Origin: Tigriopus japonicus
Lineage: Eukaryota; Arthropoda; Copepoda; Harpacticoida; Harpacticidae
Length of the DNA stretch: 64,000 bases
Direction of reading: 5' to 3'
Assembly (NCBI GenBank): GCA_010645155.1
Contig: JAAGOF010000234.1
Span: 220,221 to 284,220, forward strand
The notes below the pieces were generated by a model that was not told the DNA's origin, did not search any database, and was given only the letters and a program-made list of their open reading frames with translations. Position 1 is the stretch's first letter; each line of letters opens with the position of its first letter. The translations under genes and the position numbers were made by a program. Below, in pieces: positions 8,801-18,458 of the stretch.

Positions 8801-10306
8801 ATGTCCGAACGAGGAGATCGCGGCAAGAGGCGTGGCGATAATCGCGATCGCCGAGGGGTAGGACGTGCCAGATACAATGGAGAAGGTCATCCCCGGACTG
8901 TAGGTGGTTTCCGAGGTGGAGGAGGAGGAGGGGGGCGTGATCGAAGGGATCGCTTTCGAGATCGACGTGACAACTCGAATTCCAATGAGGACACGCCCAG
9001 AACCGTGATTGTAGCGCAAAATCCGGATCGTCAACGCGAGCAACATAATGTGGATTTCCCCACCCTTGAACAGACCACGACCCGCCCTTCTGTCACGCCC
9101 ATCAAGACCCTGAGTCCCGATACGGAGACGCCTACCGACATGAGACCACCTCATACCGTTGATTCGTTGGCGGGCGTGGCGGAATCGCTCGAGCGAGTTC
9201 GAATCGCTCCAGCCACCGTGATGCGGTCCGCCACGCCCAATGAGGATGTCCAATCGGCTCCACCCTCGGTGATTCGATCCGTTTCCGAATCGTCATCGAC
9301 AAATGCCGGCTCACTTGTCCCAGAGAAAAGTTTGAAATTTGTCGATGATGCCCATCAAGTGACGGATTCCTTGTTGGCCTACTTGACGGACAATCCGGAC
9401 TTTTTGGTCATTGGCATTGTGGGTGCTCAGGGGGCGGGGAAATCGACCTTGCTCAACGGCCTTTGCCGGGGTCGTCCCACGAGCACGACCAATCTGTTTC
9501 GTGTTCAAGGCTTCGAGAAGCAAATGCTCTCGGAACATTGTACCACGGGCATAAATGCCTGGATCAGCTTGGAACGCGTGATCTATCTCGATTGTCAACC
9601 TTTGCTTTCGGCCTCGGTATTGGATCGAACCATTCAGATTGATAAGAAACACTCGGCCGAGTTCACCACTCCGGAAAACACCATGGAAATGCATTCCTTG
9701 CAGCATTTGGCCTTTTTCTACAACATCTGCCATCACCTGATACTCATTCAAGATTGGTTTACCGACCACAACGTGCTCCGTTTGCTGCAAACGGCCGAAA
9801 TGTTGAAGCCATCTTCTCCGGCTAAAACTTCCGAGAACGACGAAGGCTCAAATCAAATAGTTGAGCACTTTCCTATTCTCAGTTTCGTGCAGAACAAAGC
9901 TCAAATGAACGATTTCTCTCCTCATGAAGAGAAAAAAATGCGTGATTTCTACGAGCAAGTCTTCAAAGATTCCCAACTGCATCCATCTCAGCCTTATCTC
10001 GAGATTTTGGGTGAAAAAAAGGACAGCCAAACGAGTGTTAATCTATATCTGTTACCGGACTTTGACCTAGAAAGACCGACTAATGGGGGAAATCGGCCAT
10101 TCTTACCCGAAATCACTTACAAGAGCGGCGTTGATGCCATGCGACGAGATATCTTGTCTCAAAGCCGAAAACCCCTGACAGTTGTGAAACAAACCGAAAA
10201 AACCTGGTTCCAGTTCGCCAAAGACTCTTGGGAAAACATCAAGAACTCGTCCTTTTTTCTTGAATATAGTCGATTGTTGTGGCTGAATAAATCAAATGAG
10301 CAATGA
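8801..10306 (+). CDS. SMG9: SMG9-like nonsense-mediated mRNA decay factor
   Basis: 501 residues in one exon (human 520). The frame is open upstream to 8759, but that codon is TTG; the first ATG, MSERGDRGKRR, is taken as the start. Residues 1-170 are disordered and rich in Arg/Gly (RGG-like) then Pro/Thr/Ser. The C-terminal two thirds hold a degenerate P-loop GTPase-like domain: GIVGAQGAGKSTLLNGL near 205, TTGINAWISLERVIYLD, then MHSLQHLAFFYNICHH, LILIQDWFTD and LLQTAEMLKPSS, all as in SMG9. The end, KTWFQFAKDSWENIKNSSFF, also matches. SMG9 with SMG8 binds and restrains the SMG1 kinase in cytoplasmic mRNA surveillance. Its stop is 22 bases from the stop of the convergent zinc-finger gene, and an AATAAA lies inside the final coding part (10286-10291, coding Asn-Lys). 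Confidence 0.92.
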   Translation: MSERGDRGKRRGDNRDRRGVGRARYNGEGHPRTVGGFRGGGGGGGRDRRDRFRDRRDNSNSNEDTPRTVIVAQNPDRQREQHNVDFPTLEQTTTRPSVTPIKTLSPDTETPTDMRPPHTVDSLAGVAESLERVRIAPATVMRSATPNEDVQSAPPSVIRSVSESSSTNAGSLVPEKSLKFVDDAHQVTDSLLAYLTDNPDFLVIGIVGAQGAGKSTLLNGLCRGRPTSTTNLFRVQGFEKQMLSEHCTTGINAWISLERVIYLDCQPLLSASVLDRTIQIDKKHSAEFTTPENTMEMHSLQHLAFFYNICHHLILIQDWFTDHNVLRLLQTAEMLKPSSPAKTSENDEGSNQIVEHFPILSFVQNKAQMNDFSPHEEKKMRDFYEQVFKDSQLHPSQPYLEILGEKKDSQTSVNLYLLPDFDLERPTNGGNRPFLPEITYKSGVDAMRRDILSQSRKPLTVVKQTEKTWFQFAKDSWENIKNSSFFLEYSRLLWLNKSNEQ

Positions 10307-10321
10307 TACCCCCACTTTATT
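10286..10321. terminator. overlapping convergent poly(A) signals
   Basis: Plus-strand AATAAA at 10286-10291 sits inside SMG9 coding sequence, 12 bases before its stop codon. Minus-strand AATAAA at 10321-10316 lies 7 bases after the stop of the zinc-finger gene. If both are used, each mRNA has an extremely short 3' untranslated region and the two transcripts overlap tail to tail. Confidence 0.55.
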
Positions 10322-10328
10322 CTCCCAA

Positions 10329-11909
10329 TCAGAGCATTTGCTCGGCTTCGCCGACGAAAAATGGACCCGTGACATCAAAAGCTTCCAGATCTAAGTTATC
10401 AAGCCCACTGAACACGCTCACGATATCGGCGTCCAAAACATTTCCGTGCTCATCGCGAATAACCAATTCGTCGGTTTCGGCCTTGCTCAAACCATTGGCT
10501 AACTTCTTCTTGCCCTTGGGCAAAGGTCGGAAATTGGCCAATATTTGTGGTGTGAGAGGCATGTTGGCCTTGATTTTCTTCCCTATTGACGGATGATGCT
10601 TTGTCAAATGCTTGCGAAGGTCGTGTGAACCTTTGTACATCTTCCGACAAACAAGGCAGGAGAATCGCCGTTCACCAGAATGTCTTCGAAGATGATCCTT
10701 TAAATTGGACTTGCGGATGAAGGCCATTCGACAAAGATGACACTTGTGAGGTCTTTCCCCGGTATGAGTGGCCACGTGGAACTGCATTTTGTCTTTCCGA
10801 GAAAACTCTCGAGAGCAAATATGGCATTTGAAGGCTTTGTTCTCGGAATGTGTTGCCGAATGGGCCTTCAAGCTCTCTTGGGTCAAAAACCCTTGACCGC
10901 AATTTTGACACAGAAAGGGCTTGAACATGTTGTGAAATCGGGTTCGATGGTTGGTCAGGTACACTTTTTTGAGAAATCTTTTGCCACAGTCATCGCATTT
11001 GAAAGTGGATTTGTTGGCCTCGTGGATCAAGGTCAAATGTTTTTGCAAAGAGCTATTAAATTTGAATTGTTTGGGACAGAACTTGCACCAAAAAGCGAGT
11101 TTGCCCTTGTGAGCTTTAAGTTTATGGACCTTCATCAGATTAAGGGTGGGGGTTTCAATTGAGCAGAGTTCACATGAGAAAGGCCCACCTCCTTGACAAG
11201 TGGTGACATGATACTTCATTCGAGAGCATTGTCGAAACGCCTCATTGCAATATCCGCAAAAGAATCGATTATGTTGCTTCAACAAACTGGATTTGGTAAA
11301 AGACATCGGATTGGACTCTGTATTTCCACTCTTGTTACAAGAATGAGACAGGATATCCTGATGGGTCCGAAACGACTTGTAGCATCTTTGGCAACAAAAG
11401 AAAGGGAGATCCTCATCCGGGATGGACAATCCCAAAGCCAGATTATTCTCAAAATGCAAGCTCTCTTGATGATTCTTCAAGAGCTCTTGGGTAGCAAATT
11501 TCTTTTTGCACTTGGAACAATAAGTCGAGGGTTTCTTCGCAACATCCTCCAAGTTTTCTTCATTATCTGGCGATAAATGTTTCTGTTTCATGTGTGTCTC
11601 AAGAAGTGATGTTCCATGGAACAACTTTTGACAGAAAGGACAATTTAATGAGACGTCTTTTTCTTTGGTCAGAACGTGAATGGTGTCGATCACATTATCT
11701 GGAGGATCCTGATCCTCCGAGTAAAATACATCAGTCACTTCTTGATTTCCACGGAATTTTCCCAGAATTTTGATGCCTTTTTCCAAGGATTCATCCTCAA
11801 TATTGGGCTCAAGAGAAGCTTTGAATTCGTAGTCGATCAACACTTGAGCTTTCACCAGAAGTTCCAGGGTTTGATCTATTTTCTGCATGAATTCCAAAAT
11901 TTGATCCAT
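10329..11909 (-). CDS. C2H2 zinc-finger protein (about 11 fingers)
   Basis: 526 residues from the first ATG (MDQILEFMQKIDQTLELL). The frame is open 26 codons further upstream without an ATG, so an extra 5' exon is possible. The N-terminal 120 residues are acidic and helical; I do not recognise a ZAD, KRAB or BTB domain. Then about eleven C2H2-type fingers follow, e.g. CPFCQKLFHGTSLLETHMKQKH, CDDCGKRFLKKVYLTNH and CHICSREFSRKDKMQFH; two (CCQRCYKSF..., CGYCNEAF...) end in a Cys instead of the second His. Several linkers resemble TGERPH. The C-terminus is a basic linker and an acidic end. It is probably a nuclear DNA-binding protein; the target is unknown. It converges on SMG9 with 22 bases between stop codons. 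Confidence 0.85.
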   Translation of the reverse strand: MDQILEFMQKIDQTLELLVKAQVLIDYEFKASLEPNIEDESLEKGIKILGKFRGNQEVTDVFYSEDQDPPDNVIDTIHVLTKEKDVSLNCPFCQKLFHGTSLLETHMKQKHLSPDNEENLEDVAKKPSTYCSKCKKKFATQELLKNHQESLHFENNLALGLSIPDEDLPFFCCQRCYKSFRTHQDILSHSCNKSGNTESNPMSFTKSSLLKQHNRFFCGYCNEAFRQCSRMKYHVTTCQGGGPFSCELCSIETPTLNLMKVHKLKAHKGKLAFWCKFCPKQFKFNSSLQKHLTLIHEANKSTFKCDDCGKRFLKKVYLTNHRTRFHNMFKPFLCQNCGQGFLTQESLKAHSATHSENKAFKCHICSREFSRKDKMQFHVATHTGERPHKCHLCRMAFIRKSNLKDHLRRHSGERRFSCLVCRKMYKGSHDLRKHLTKHHPSIGKKIKANMPLTPQILANFRPLPKGKKKLANGLSKAETDELVIRDEHGNVLDADIVSVFSGLDNLDLEAFDVTGPFFVGEAEQML

Positions 11910-12340
11910 TGCTGCGTTCCAACTCGATTTGAGTGGAACATTACTAACGCTCCCTAACACAGAGTGATGTTCAAATGTCAGTTCCAATCAAGACAAGTAG
12001 CATATTACTTTATCTCGAGTATCAAAATCTTCCATTTCACTCAGTCAATTATTGAATCCTTATTTTTTAAAGTAAGATATCTAACGTTTGTAAATGAGCT
12101 TTCAAGTCTAACGGCCAAATTTTAAACTCAATTCAAGAATGTTTAAGGGTCACGCTGAATCTTCTAACAGCGTTGTTCTCGATCCACAAACAGTGATTCC
12201 AGAACTGCCAGATTATTTTGTATAGTGCCACTTCCCGGCAAATGGGACAGTTTTTACCATTATGGATTTCTTTAGCCAATCACTAAAAAGAACGACCTTT
12301 TCTGAAGTTAACCAAGGATGGCTCAAGCCAGGATTACTTT

Positions 12341-12449
12341 CAAAATACACACTGGGTCCGATTAGTACAATGAAAATTAAACAGAACAAAATATTTGTTG
12401 CAAAAACCTCACATTTTAGAACAATGATCGGACCCAGTGTGTATTTTTG
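12341..12449. mobile_element. small inverted-repeat (MITE-like) element
   Basis: The ends are inverted repeats of about 22 bases built on ATACACACTGGGTCCGAT (left 12341-12362, right 12427-12449) around about 64 bases of AT-rich sequence. The inner part (GAAAATTAAACAGAAC... ACCTCACATTTTAG) recurs in diverged form at about 12800-12875, so this is a repeated family. There is no coding capacity. I could not assign a target-site duplication. Confidence 0.65.
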
Positions 12450-12799
12450 AAATTCGTCCTGACGTACAGTGGTCCCTGAGTTAACCGAGGGCTGATTCGA
12501 CTTCCGTTGTCTTCCGGCTACAATGTCAGACGCGTTGAATCAAATTAAGGTTCGGATTGGACAGCTCTGTGCCATAACTCTAAAAAAAGTAACTATGTTA
12601 ACAATTACCTCGGTGTCAAAAGTAATTAACAACAATTAAAATTACTTTATTTTCAAATGTAATCAATTGCAATTATTTAAAAATTTAATTGAATTCAATC
12701 ACCTTATTGTATTTTCAATTACATCACAGACCCGAGATTGGAAACAGAGGTTAGAGGACTAACGCAAAGATTATTTTCAATGAGCTGTTGTGGTCAAAC

Positions 12800-12875
12800 T
12801 AGAACAATAAAATTCAACTGAAAAAAATGTTTTTGTTGTAAGAACCTCATATTTTAGTTCAATGATCCAACCAAT
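12800..12875. repeat. diverged copy of the nearby MITE core
   Basis: AATAAAATTCAACTG...TTTTTGTTGTAAGAACC TCATATTTTAG matches the core of the 12341-12449 element in order and spacing, but the inverted ends are not clear. Confidence 0.4.
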
Positions 12876-13009
12876 TTCATTTTTTGCAAAAACCTGACTG
12901 TAGCCAAGGAGTCCCTACCGTGCCATGTCAATCCCTAGTGGCAATTTAAGCTTATAAAATCCAGCAACTATGACCTTAAATGATCAGAAACAAACTGAGC
13001 ATCAACAAC

Positions 13010-13050
13010 GTGAGTGCTTGCTTCCTTGCCTACTTACTTGATCGTTCTAG
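13010..13050 (+). other. probable 41-base intron in LSM7 5' UTR
   Basis: Donor AAC|GTGAGTG and acceptor TCGTTCTAG bound 41 bases just before the LSM7 start codon, with a branch-like TACTTAC inside. The size equals that of the proposed first intron of the IQCB1 homologue. An alternative is that the AG at 13050 receives a spliced leader. Confidence 0.5.
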
Positions 13051-13059
13051 TGAATCAAA

Positions 13060-13401
13060 ATGTCAGTTGCTCCGCCCAAAGGCGGCTCTGATGGAGGTGC
13101 GCCTCAGCCTGAGAAGCGGAAGAAAGAATCGATCTTGGATTTGTCCAAATACTTGGAGAAATCCGTCCGAATCAAATTTGCCGGTGGACGCGAGTGCAGT
13201 GGCACTCTTAAAGGTTATGATCCCTTGCTCAATATCGTGATTGATAACACCACGGAATACCTCAGAGATCCGGATGATCCGTACAAGCTCACCGAGGACA
13301 CACGACATTTAGGTTTGGTGGTTTGCCGAGGAACGGCTGTGACATTGATCTGTCCAATGGAGGGCATGGAAGCTATTCCCAATCCTTTTGTTCAGGAGTA
13401 A
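13060..13401 (+). CDS. LSM7: U6 snRNA-associated Sm-like protein LSm7
   Basis: 113 residues in one coding exon. After a basic N-terminal extension (PEKRKKESILDL) come the Sm1 motif (YLEKSVRIKFAGGRECSGTL through DPLLNIVIDN) and the Sm2 motif (LGLVVCRGTAVTLI). The residues between, EYLRDPDDPYKLTEDTRHL, match LSm7 rather than other Lsm proteins. LSm7 is part of the LSm2-8 ring on U6 snRNA in the nucleus and of the LSm1-7 ring in mRNA decapping in the cytoplasm. An ATTAAA at 13426-13431 is the likely poly(A) signal. It converges with the long minus-strand gene; the two poly(A) signals are about 30 bases apart. Confidence 0.96.
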   Translation: MSVAPPKGGSDGGAPQPEKRKKESILDLSKYLEKSVRIKFAGGRECSGTLKGYDPLLNIVIDNTTEYLRDPDDPYKLTEDTRHLGLVVCRGTAVTLICPMEGMEAIPNPFVQE

Positions 13402-13425
13402 TGACTCCAATTCTTCATTTGTATT

Positions 13426-13464
13426 ATTAAAACCTGATGTACGATTATTCAGGAATGGTTTATT
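13426..13464. terminator. facing poly(A) signals of LSM7 and the 1369-residue gene
   Basis: Plus-strand ATTAAA (13426-13431) faces minus-strand AATAAA (13464-13459). The minus-strand signal lies about 176 bases after the stop at 13640. Confidence 0.55.
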
Positions 13465-13639
13465 ATTTTGGTTCTATCTTAGAAGAATGCATCTGATACG
13501 ACGGTGATTACTCACTCTCTTTTTCTCAAAAATCTTGCGGAAGGGGCACACAATACGGGAGGGGCAGGCGGGATTTTGTATGGCTCCAATGGAACACCTA
13601 CAAAATTCAACGGATTATTTTAACGAATTACTTCCAGAC

Positions 13640-16600
13640 TCAAGGAAGAAGTTCCACAGAGTCAAAGACTGCCGAGCCTGGAACACTCGACGAGCTTGAG
13701 TTGGCACCTTTTCCCGTGGCGTTGGCCGACGGGGTTGATCCCGGCTTTAGACATTTCATTTTCACACTACGACACGAGAACTTATCGGAAACCCTTGAGA
13801 GCTTGGTGCACAATCGATGAAACCATCTATCACAATCACAGCCCACCCATTCGGTTGTGTATTTGGCCCGTTTCCTTTTATCGCCGGAATTTTCAGGAGA
13901 CACGGGCGGATCGAATTGCTCACAAATCCCGCAGACGATGTCATCACGATCGTCGTAAGCAGCGGTGACGTCGACCAAGACGGAGGATGACTTCTTTTTC
14001 TTCGGGGCTTTCTTGCTGTTGGCCACTTTCACGGATTTAGAAGGTCGCTTCGAGCTGATTTTGGAGGGATCCGAGATGAAACTTAACGGTGGCAGATTAG
14101 CCTGACTTTCAGGGAAGAAGACTTCGAGGTCAGGGGACGCTGAACCTCTCACAAGAGGAGCGGCAGCATTAAACACCTTATTGGGTTGCGACTTGGAAAG
14201 GGGTGGGACTTTGTCAATAACAGCTGGCACGTCAAACAAGATCGTCTTGGACGTGTCAACACGCGATGCTCCCGGCAATGATTCGAAATCAGAAAGATCG
14301 TCCAAGTCTTCGAGGTTGTCCAAAGGCTCTACCTTCACTGAAATCGTCGAGTCCACTCCCATAGGATCCAGAGTCTTGACCCCGGTTAGTTGGGCCCGAT
14401 TTTTGTGCTTGAGTACGGACGTGATAGTGGCGTGTTCGGTGACCAGTTTGGAGTAATCGCTTTCAAAAGTGTCATTACGAGCTTTGGCATTTTCTACCAA
14501 TTCCTTGAGCTTCACGTTCTCGGCTTTTTGGTCGTTGTACTGGCTCTTCACATTCATTAAGGTCATTCGAAGATGCCGCAATTCGCCTTCTTGATTGCTC
14601 AGTTCTTGACGGAGATCATCAATATTGGCTTGATTAGCAGAAGCTGCAGCCGTGTTTCGGATTTCTCGTTCCAGATCCCGAACTTGAGTGTCTAGAGCGT
14701 CATTCCGGTTTTGAAGTGAAAACACCTCGTCACTTTTGCTCCTCATTCGTGCCTCCATTTTGGCTTTGTCCTTTTCCAATTCATTTAATTGTTGTTTGAC
14801 ATTATTGAGATCACGCTCTTTGGCTTTGAATGCAGACTTCAGATGGGATAGCTCCTCTTCAGCACCAGAATTGTTTTCATCAAAGTTCTTGATTCGAACT
14901 TTCAGTTCCGTGTTTTCCTTTTGTAGACCATCAATCAGTTTCAAGTTGTTAAACTGTCTGGACTCCCAATCCTTCAGAGTGGATTGGAGTTGTTTGATTT
15001 GTCGGTGAAGATCTCGCTTTTCGCGATCAATACCTTTCTGATCTTTAATCTTTTGCATCGCCTCTTCCAGATTGGTTTCGTTGTCTTCCAGCCTCGCGTT
15101 GAGCTCCTTGATTTTCTCATTCTTTTCATCAACGATGGACTCAAAATCGTTCAATATCTTCTGGAGCCGCTCCAAACTCTCCAAGAGAACGTTTCGTTCT
15201 GTTTCCAACAATTCCACCTGAGATTCGGAATTCTTCAACAATTGAGTAATCTCCTCCACTTTACTCAAGGTCGTGGATTCAACTTGCTTTTCTTGGGCAG
15301 TCTTTAACGTCAGTTGTCGATTCTCCTTGGTCAACCTCGCAATCTGTTCCTGAAGATCCTTTTCAAGATCCTTTTGCTTTTTCGCCAATTCCTTCTCTTC
15401 TTGTACTCGCTCTTTCTTTTCAAGCATCAATTTCTCTACCTTCGTCTTCTGAGCTTCACATTGTCGTTCCAATCGGACACGCTTCTTCTCAAATTCAGCC
15501 AGATCACGTTCCCTAGCCAGGTTAAGCTCTTTTAGTTCCTCTTCCTTTTCGGACAGAGACATTTCTTTGGCCTTTGTTTTCTCCGTTTCTTCCTCAAGCT
15601 GTGCTTTAGTGGCCTTTTCCTCTTCTTTGAGGGATGACATTTCATCCTGTAGGGTCTTTAGAGTTTTCTCCAGAGTTTTCTTTTCCTTGGATATCTTGCT
15701 GTTGACGCTTAATTTGTCCGCCACAATCGTTTCAAGGGTGGAGCAATTCGCTTGTGCCTGTTCCAGTTGTTTTTGAAGATCTACCACATCCACATTTGCT
15801 TGCTCCAGCTTTTCTTCCACACTTTTCCGACATTTCTCCTCCTCTTCCAAGGCAGTCTCCTTCTTCTGGATCCACCGTTCAAATTCGCAAACTTTGGCAT
15901 TCATGGCTTCCTTGTGGCTCTCTTTCAGGGCTTCTATATCGGCTTCCAGTTCCTCAATTTTGCTGTTGTGAGCATCAAACGAAGACTTTTCCCAATTTTT
16001 CACCAATCTTTGGCGAGCAGTAGACATATTGTGAACTGTCTTTCGTACTCTTGGTCCTTGGGTCTCGGTTTTCGTTTCCCCCGGACTTTGGGGAGATCCA
16101 AGGGCATCTTCAAATGATTGAGATGGATTTTTCCGTGCTGACGAGTGCTTATTTTGCGGCTTCATAGAAGAGCTTTCTTTGCCGTCGGATGAGGTAGAAA
16201 CATGGTCACTGCGATCTGATTTGTCTGAATTGGACTTGGACTTCATCTTCAGTGCAAGCCCCGTGGCACGAGGAGGTTTGTTACCGTTGGCTTTGAATTC
16301 CAAAAAATACGTTTCAAAATGGGCCTCAAGAAAATGTCGGGCAAATAAATTCCTCTCGGAGAACTTTCCGTCGCATTGATTGCAATCATACGGACCAGCC
16401 TTGGGTAGATTCGGAAAGAAGTGAACCAGCATCAGATGATAATTTAAGGATTTCTGGGTGATAAAGGTCCTCTTATCTTTGCACACGGTGCAGAGGTACG
16501 TGGTACTTTTCTTGCTCGCACCAGATCCAAGGTTGGTGGCCATTCCTTTCTCCGGGTCAGGAGACTCACTGAACTTTGACAAAGGCTTGTCAACGACGTT

Positions 16601-17749
16601 TTGTCCAGACTCAGATACAGTTGGGGAGGACAAATCCTGTACGGGTGGCGCTTCCTTGGACGAGCTGGTGGGTTGATTTCCAGATGCCTTGACTTGCCTC
16701 TTAAGATAGAGCTCCATGCTGACATTGTGCTCACATCCGTAGTGCATCATGAGATGATGTAGATTTGTTTTTTCCTGATTACAGTCTATATAAGGACATC
16801 TGAACGGGACACTTTTGGGCAGTTCCTCACAAAGCTCTCGCGAAAAATGACGAAGACTGATGTGTCGAATGAAAAGCCGCTCATTATCATGAGAAGCATT
16901 ACAAATCTCACACACATGGGCAGGACTAACCATCGGAGACAGTTTTGTCTCGCGAGGCTTCTCAGGAATATCGGGAATATTAGCACAATCGAGTTTATAA
17001 TACTGCATGGACACACCCTCATAGCTGCCGTAGTGCATGAGAAGATCTTCACGTTTCTGATTGACACTCTCCGATTCTCCAGGAGAATACCCGCATTTCA
17101 GGCACTTGAACGGAGGTTGGATTCGTTTCATGATTCGCTCCTGATAATGAATAAAGGTTAGATGGAGAACAAAATCCTTCTCTGATCGAATGGGCTTGTT
17201 ATTGTTACACAATCGACAAAAAAAGGCTTCCGTCTTCTCGGGCGCATTTTGTGTGGCCGGAACAGGCGCTGGCAAGTCTTTCGCCCCTGACGTACTTGAT
17301 GAAGTCGGGATTGCATTGTTCACAGGTGATGCACTCTCTTGAGTAGAAGGTTCTGGTTTAGGCGGATTAGGTGGAGATGGATTTTGAATGTTTGGGGGTG
17401 GACTCGGGGTCACTATTTTGGGAGCTTCTTTCAAGTGGGATGGAGGCCGAATTCTTGGATCACTATTCAAACGCCTCTCAGACTGAGAGGCCAGCTTTGG
17501 ACGTTTGGGCTGATTCGAATTGTCCTCCTGGTTTTGATAACGCTTGCCAATCTTGGCTCTGGGGCCAAAGCCGTCTTGTTGAAAACGGCGATTTCCATGA
17601 TTATGGAACCTTGGGCGTCCTCCGTTGAAGTGGTTTGGGGCCCGTGGATTGAAGTGGTCATTGGGTTGAAACTCATTCTGAGGTGAAGGAAAAAACTGAT
17701 TGCGATGTCCTCCTGGTGGTCGAGGAAAATGGTTGGGCCTGTAGGACAT
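13640..17749 (-). CDS. large zinc-finger / coiled-coil / PHD-like protein, unrecognised
   Basis: 1369 residues in one exon from the ATG of MSYRPNHFPRPPGG; eleven more open codons upstream lack an ATG and end near an acceptor-like TCTCAG. The order is: Arg/Gly/Pro-rich disordered N-terminus (1-170); an array of paired C2H2-like fingers (about 175-480) with units such as FFCRLCNNN...LHLTFIH, FKCLKCGYS...MHYG, HVCEICNAS...RHISLRHF and FRCPYIDCN...MHYGCEH; a Ser-rich linker; about 540 residues of continuous coiled coil (about 580-1120); and a C-terminal PHD-like finger (about 1268-1320) with CGIC, WVGCDCDRWFHRLC and further Cys. PHD fingers read histone tails, so a chromatin role is an inference. 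I do not recognise a named family. It could equally be a lineage-specific nuclear scaffold. Confidence 0.8.
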   Translation of the reverse strand: MSYRPNHFPRPPGGHRNQFFPSPQNEFQPNDHFNPRAPNHFNGGRPRFHNHGNRRFQQDGFGPRAKIGKRYQNQEDNSNQPKRPKLASQSERRLNSDPRIRPPSHLKEAPKIVTPSPPPNIQNPSPPNPPKPEPSTQESASPVNNAIPTSSSTSGAKDLPAPVPATQNAPEKTEAFFCRLCNNNKPIRSEKDFVLHLTFIHYQERIMKRIQPPFKCLKCGYSPGESESVNQKREDLLMHYGSYEGVSMQYYKLDCANIPDIPEKPRETKLSPMVSPAHVCEICNASHDNERLFIRHISLRHFSRELCEELPKSVPFRCPYIDCNQEKTNLHHLMMHYGCEHNVSMELYLKRQVKASGNQPTSSSKEAPPVQDLSSPTVSESGQNVVDKPLSKFSESPDPEKGMATNLGSGASKKSTTYLCTVCKDKRTFITQKSLNYHLMLVHFFPNLPKAGPYDCNQCDGKFSERNLFARHFLEAHFETYFLEFKANGNKPPRATGLALKMKSKSNSDKSDRSDHVSTSSDGKESSSMKPQNKHSSARKNPSQSFEDALGSPQSPGETKTETQGPRVRKTVHNMSTARQRLVKNWEKSSFDAHNSKIEELEADIEALKESHKEAMNAKVCEFERWIQKKETALEEEEKCRKSVEEKLEQANVDVVDLQKQLEQAQANCSTLETIVADKLSVNSKISKEKKTLEKTLKTLQDEMSSLKEEEKATKAQLEEETEKTKAKEMSLSEKEEELKELNLARERDLAEFEKKRVRLERQCEAQKTKVEKLMLEKKERVQEEKELAKKQKDLEKDLQEQIARLTKENRQLTLKTAQEKQVESTTLSKVEEITQLLKNSESQVELLETERNVLLESLERLQKILNDFESIVDEKNEKIKELNARLEDNETNLEEAMQKIKDQKGIDREKRDLHRQIKQLQSTLKDWESRQFNNLKLIDGLQKENTELKVRIKNFDENNSGAEEELSHLKSAFKAKERDLNNVKQQLNELEKDKAKMEARMRSKSDEVFSLQNRNDALDTQVRDLEREIRNTAAASANQANIDDLRQELSNQEGELRHLRMTLMNVKSQYNDQKAENVKLKELVENAKARNDTFESDYSKLVTEHATITSVLKHKNRAQLTGVKTLDPMGVDSTISVKVEPLDNLEDLDDLSDFESLPGASRVDTSKTILFDVPAVIDKVPPLSKSQPNKVFNAAAPLVRGSASPDLEVFFPESQANLPPLSFISDPSKISSKRPSKSVKVANSKKAPKKKKSSSVLVDVTAAYDDRDDIVCGICEQFDPPVSPENSGDKRKRAKYTTEWVGCDCDRWFHRLCTKLSRVSDKFSCRSVKMKCLKPGSTPSANATGKGANSSSSSVPGSAVFDSVELLP

Positions 17750-18458
17750 CCTGGCCCCTGAGACTGATAACAAGGACTTCACCTCCTCAGGCTTGCACGC
17801 GATCTTTGCTTACAGGAAAAGGCTCTCACCACTCGCTTATATTGTTTTAACATGGAATGAACAATTCCAATTCAAGGTCTAGAAGCTGTTAACCTTTTGT
17901 GTTGTTTTTTCCTTCCAAAATATACAACCTTCCGCGGGAGCTTCTGGCCAAATTTGCCGGGAAACTCAAACTGGAGCCCCAACAAGGCAACCTCAAGAAA
18001 ATTAGCCAAATAGACCCGCTTTTATAACCTGTGGATAAAAGGCCGCTAAAGGGTCCTCTTAACGTCGTCAGATGCACCAGCTTGCCAACTAAGGCAAAGA
18101 AAATCCTCTAAATATACCCTAGTCCACAATTCCAGTTTAGCACCAATCCGAGAATCTACCACTCCCAAAAACAGTGGATCCTGGGGCGTTTTCCGTTAAT
18201 CAGTGAAACTTAGAACAAAATCCAAGGTTAGACAACCAAATCGGTGGAACCCTCTCTGACTTTGAACCTGAGGATACCGACAACTGTTCAAATTTGCTCT
18301 TTCTAATCCACCAAACAACTGGTTTTGGATGTTTTAGTCAAAACCGGAAATGAGTGACACTTTTGAGCAAACAACATTTAGCTTCTTTTTGTCCATCTGG
18401 AGACAACTAGTGAATGTACACAAATTTGTACTTAAGAACTAATTACAAAATAATGGGA
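17750..18458. other. intergenic region
   Basis: This holds the 5' side of the 1369-residue gene and the 3' side of the IQCB1 homologue. No coding region, repeat or RNA gene is recognised. Confidence 0.5.

Larger units (their letters stand above)
11910..13059. other. intergenic region with MITE-like repeats
   Basis: No gene is seen. The interval contains the 5' side of the zinc-finger gene, a small inverted-repeat element at 12341-12449 with a diverged relative near 12800-12875, AT-rich sequence, and the promoter of LSM7. A probable 41-base intron lies in the LSM7 5' untranslated region (13010-13050). Confidence 0.55.

Noticed and set aside
15752..16117. Leu/Phe-rich plus-strand frames
   Set aside because: Same cause: antisense shadow of the long coiled coil of the 1369-residue protein.
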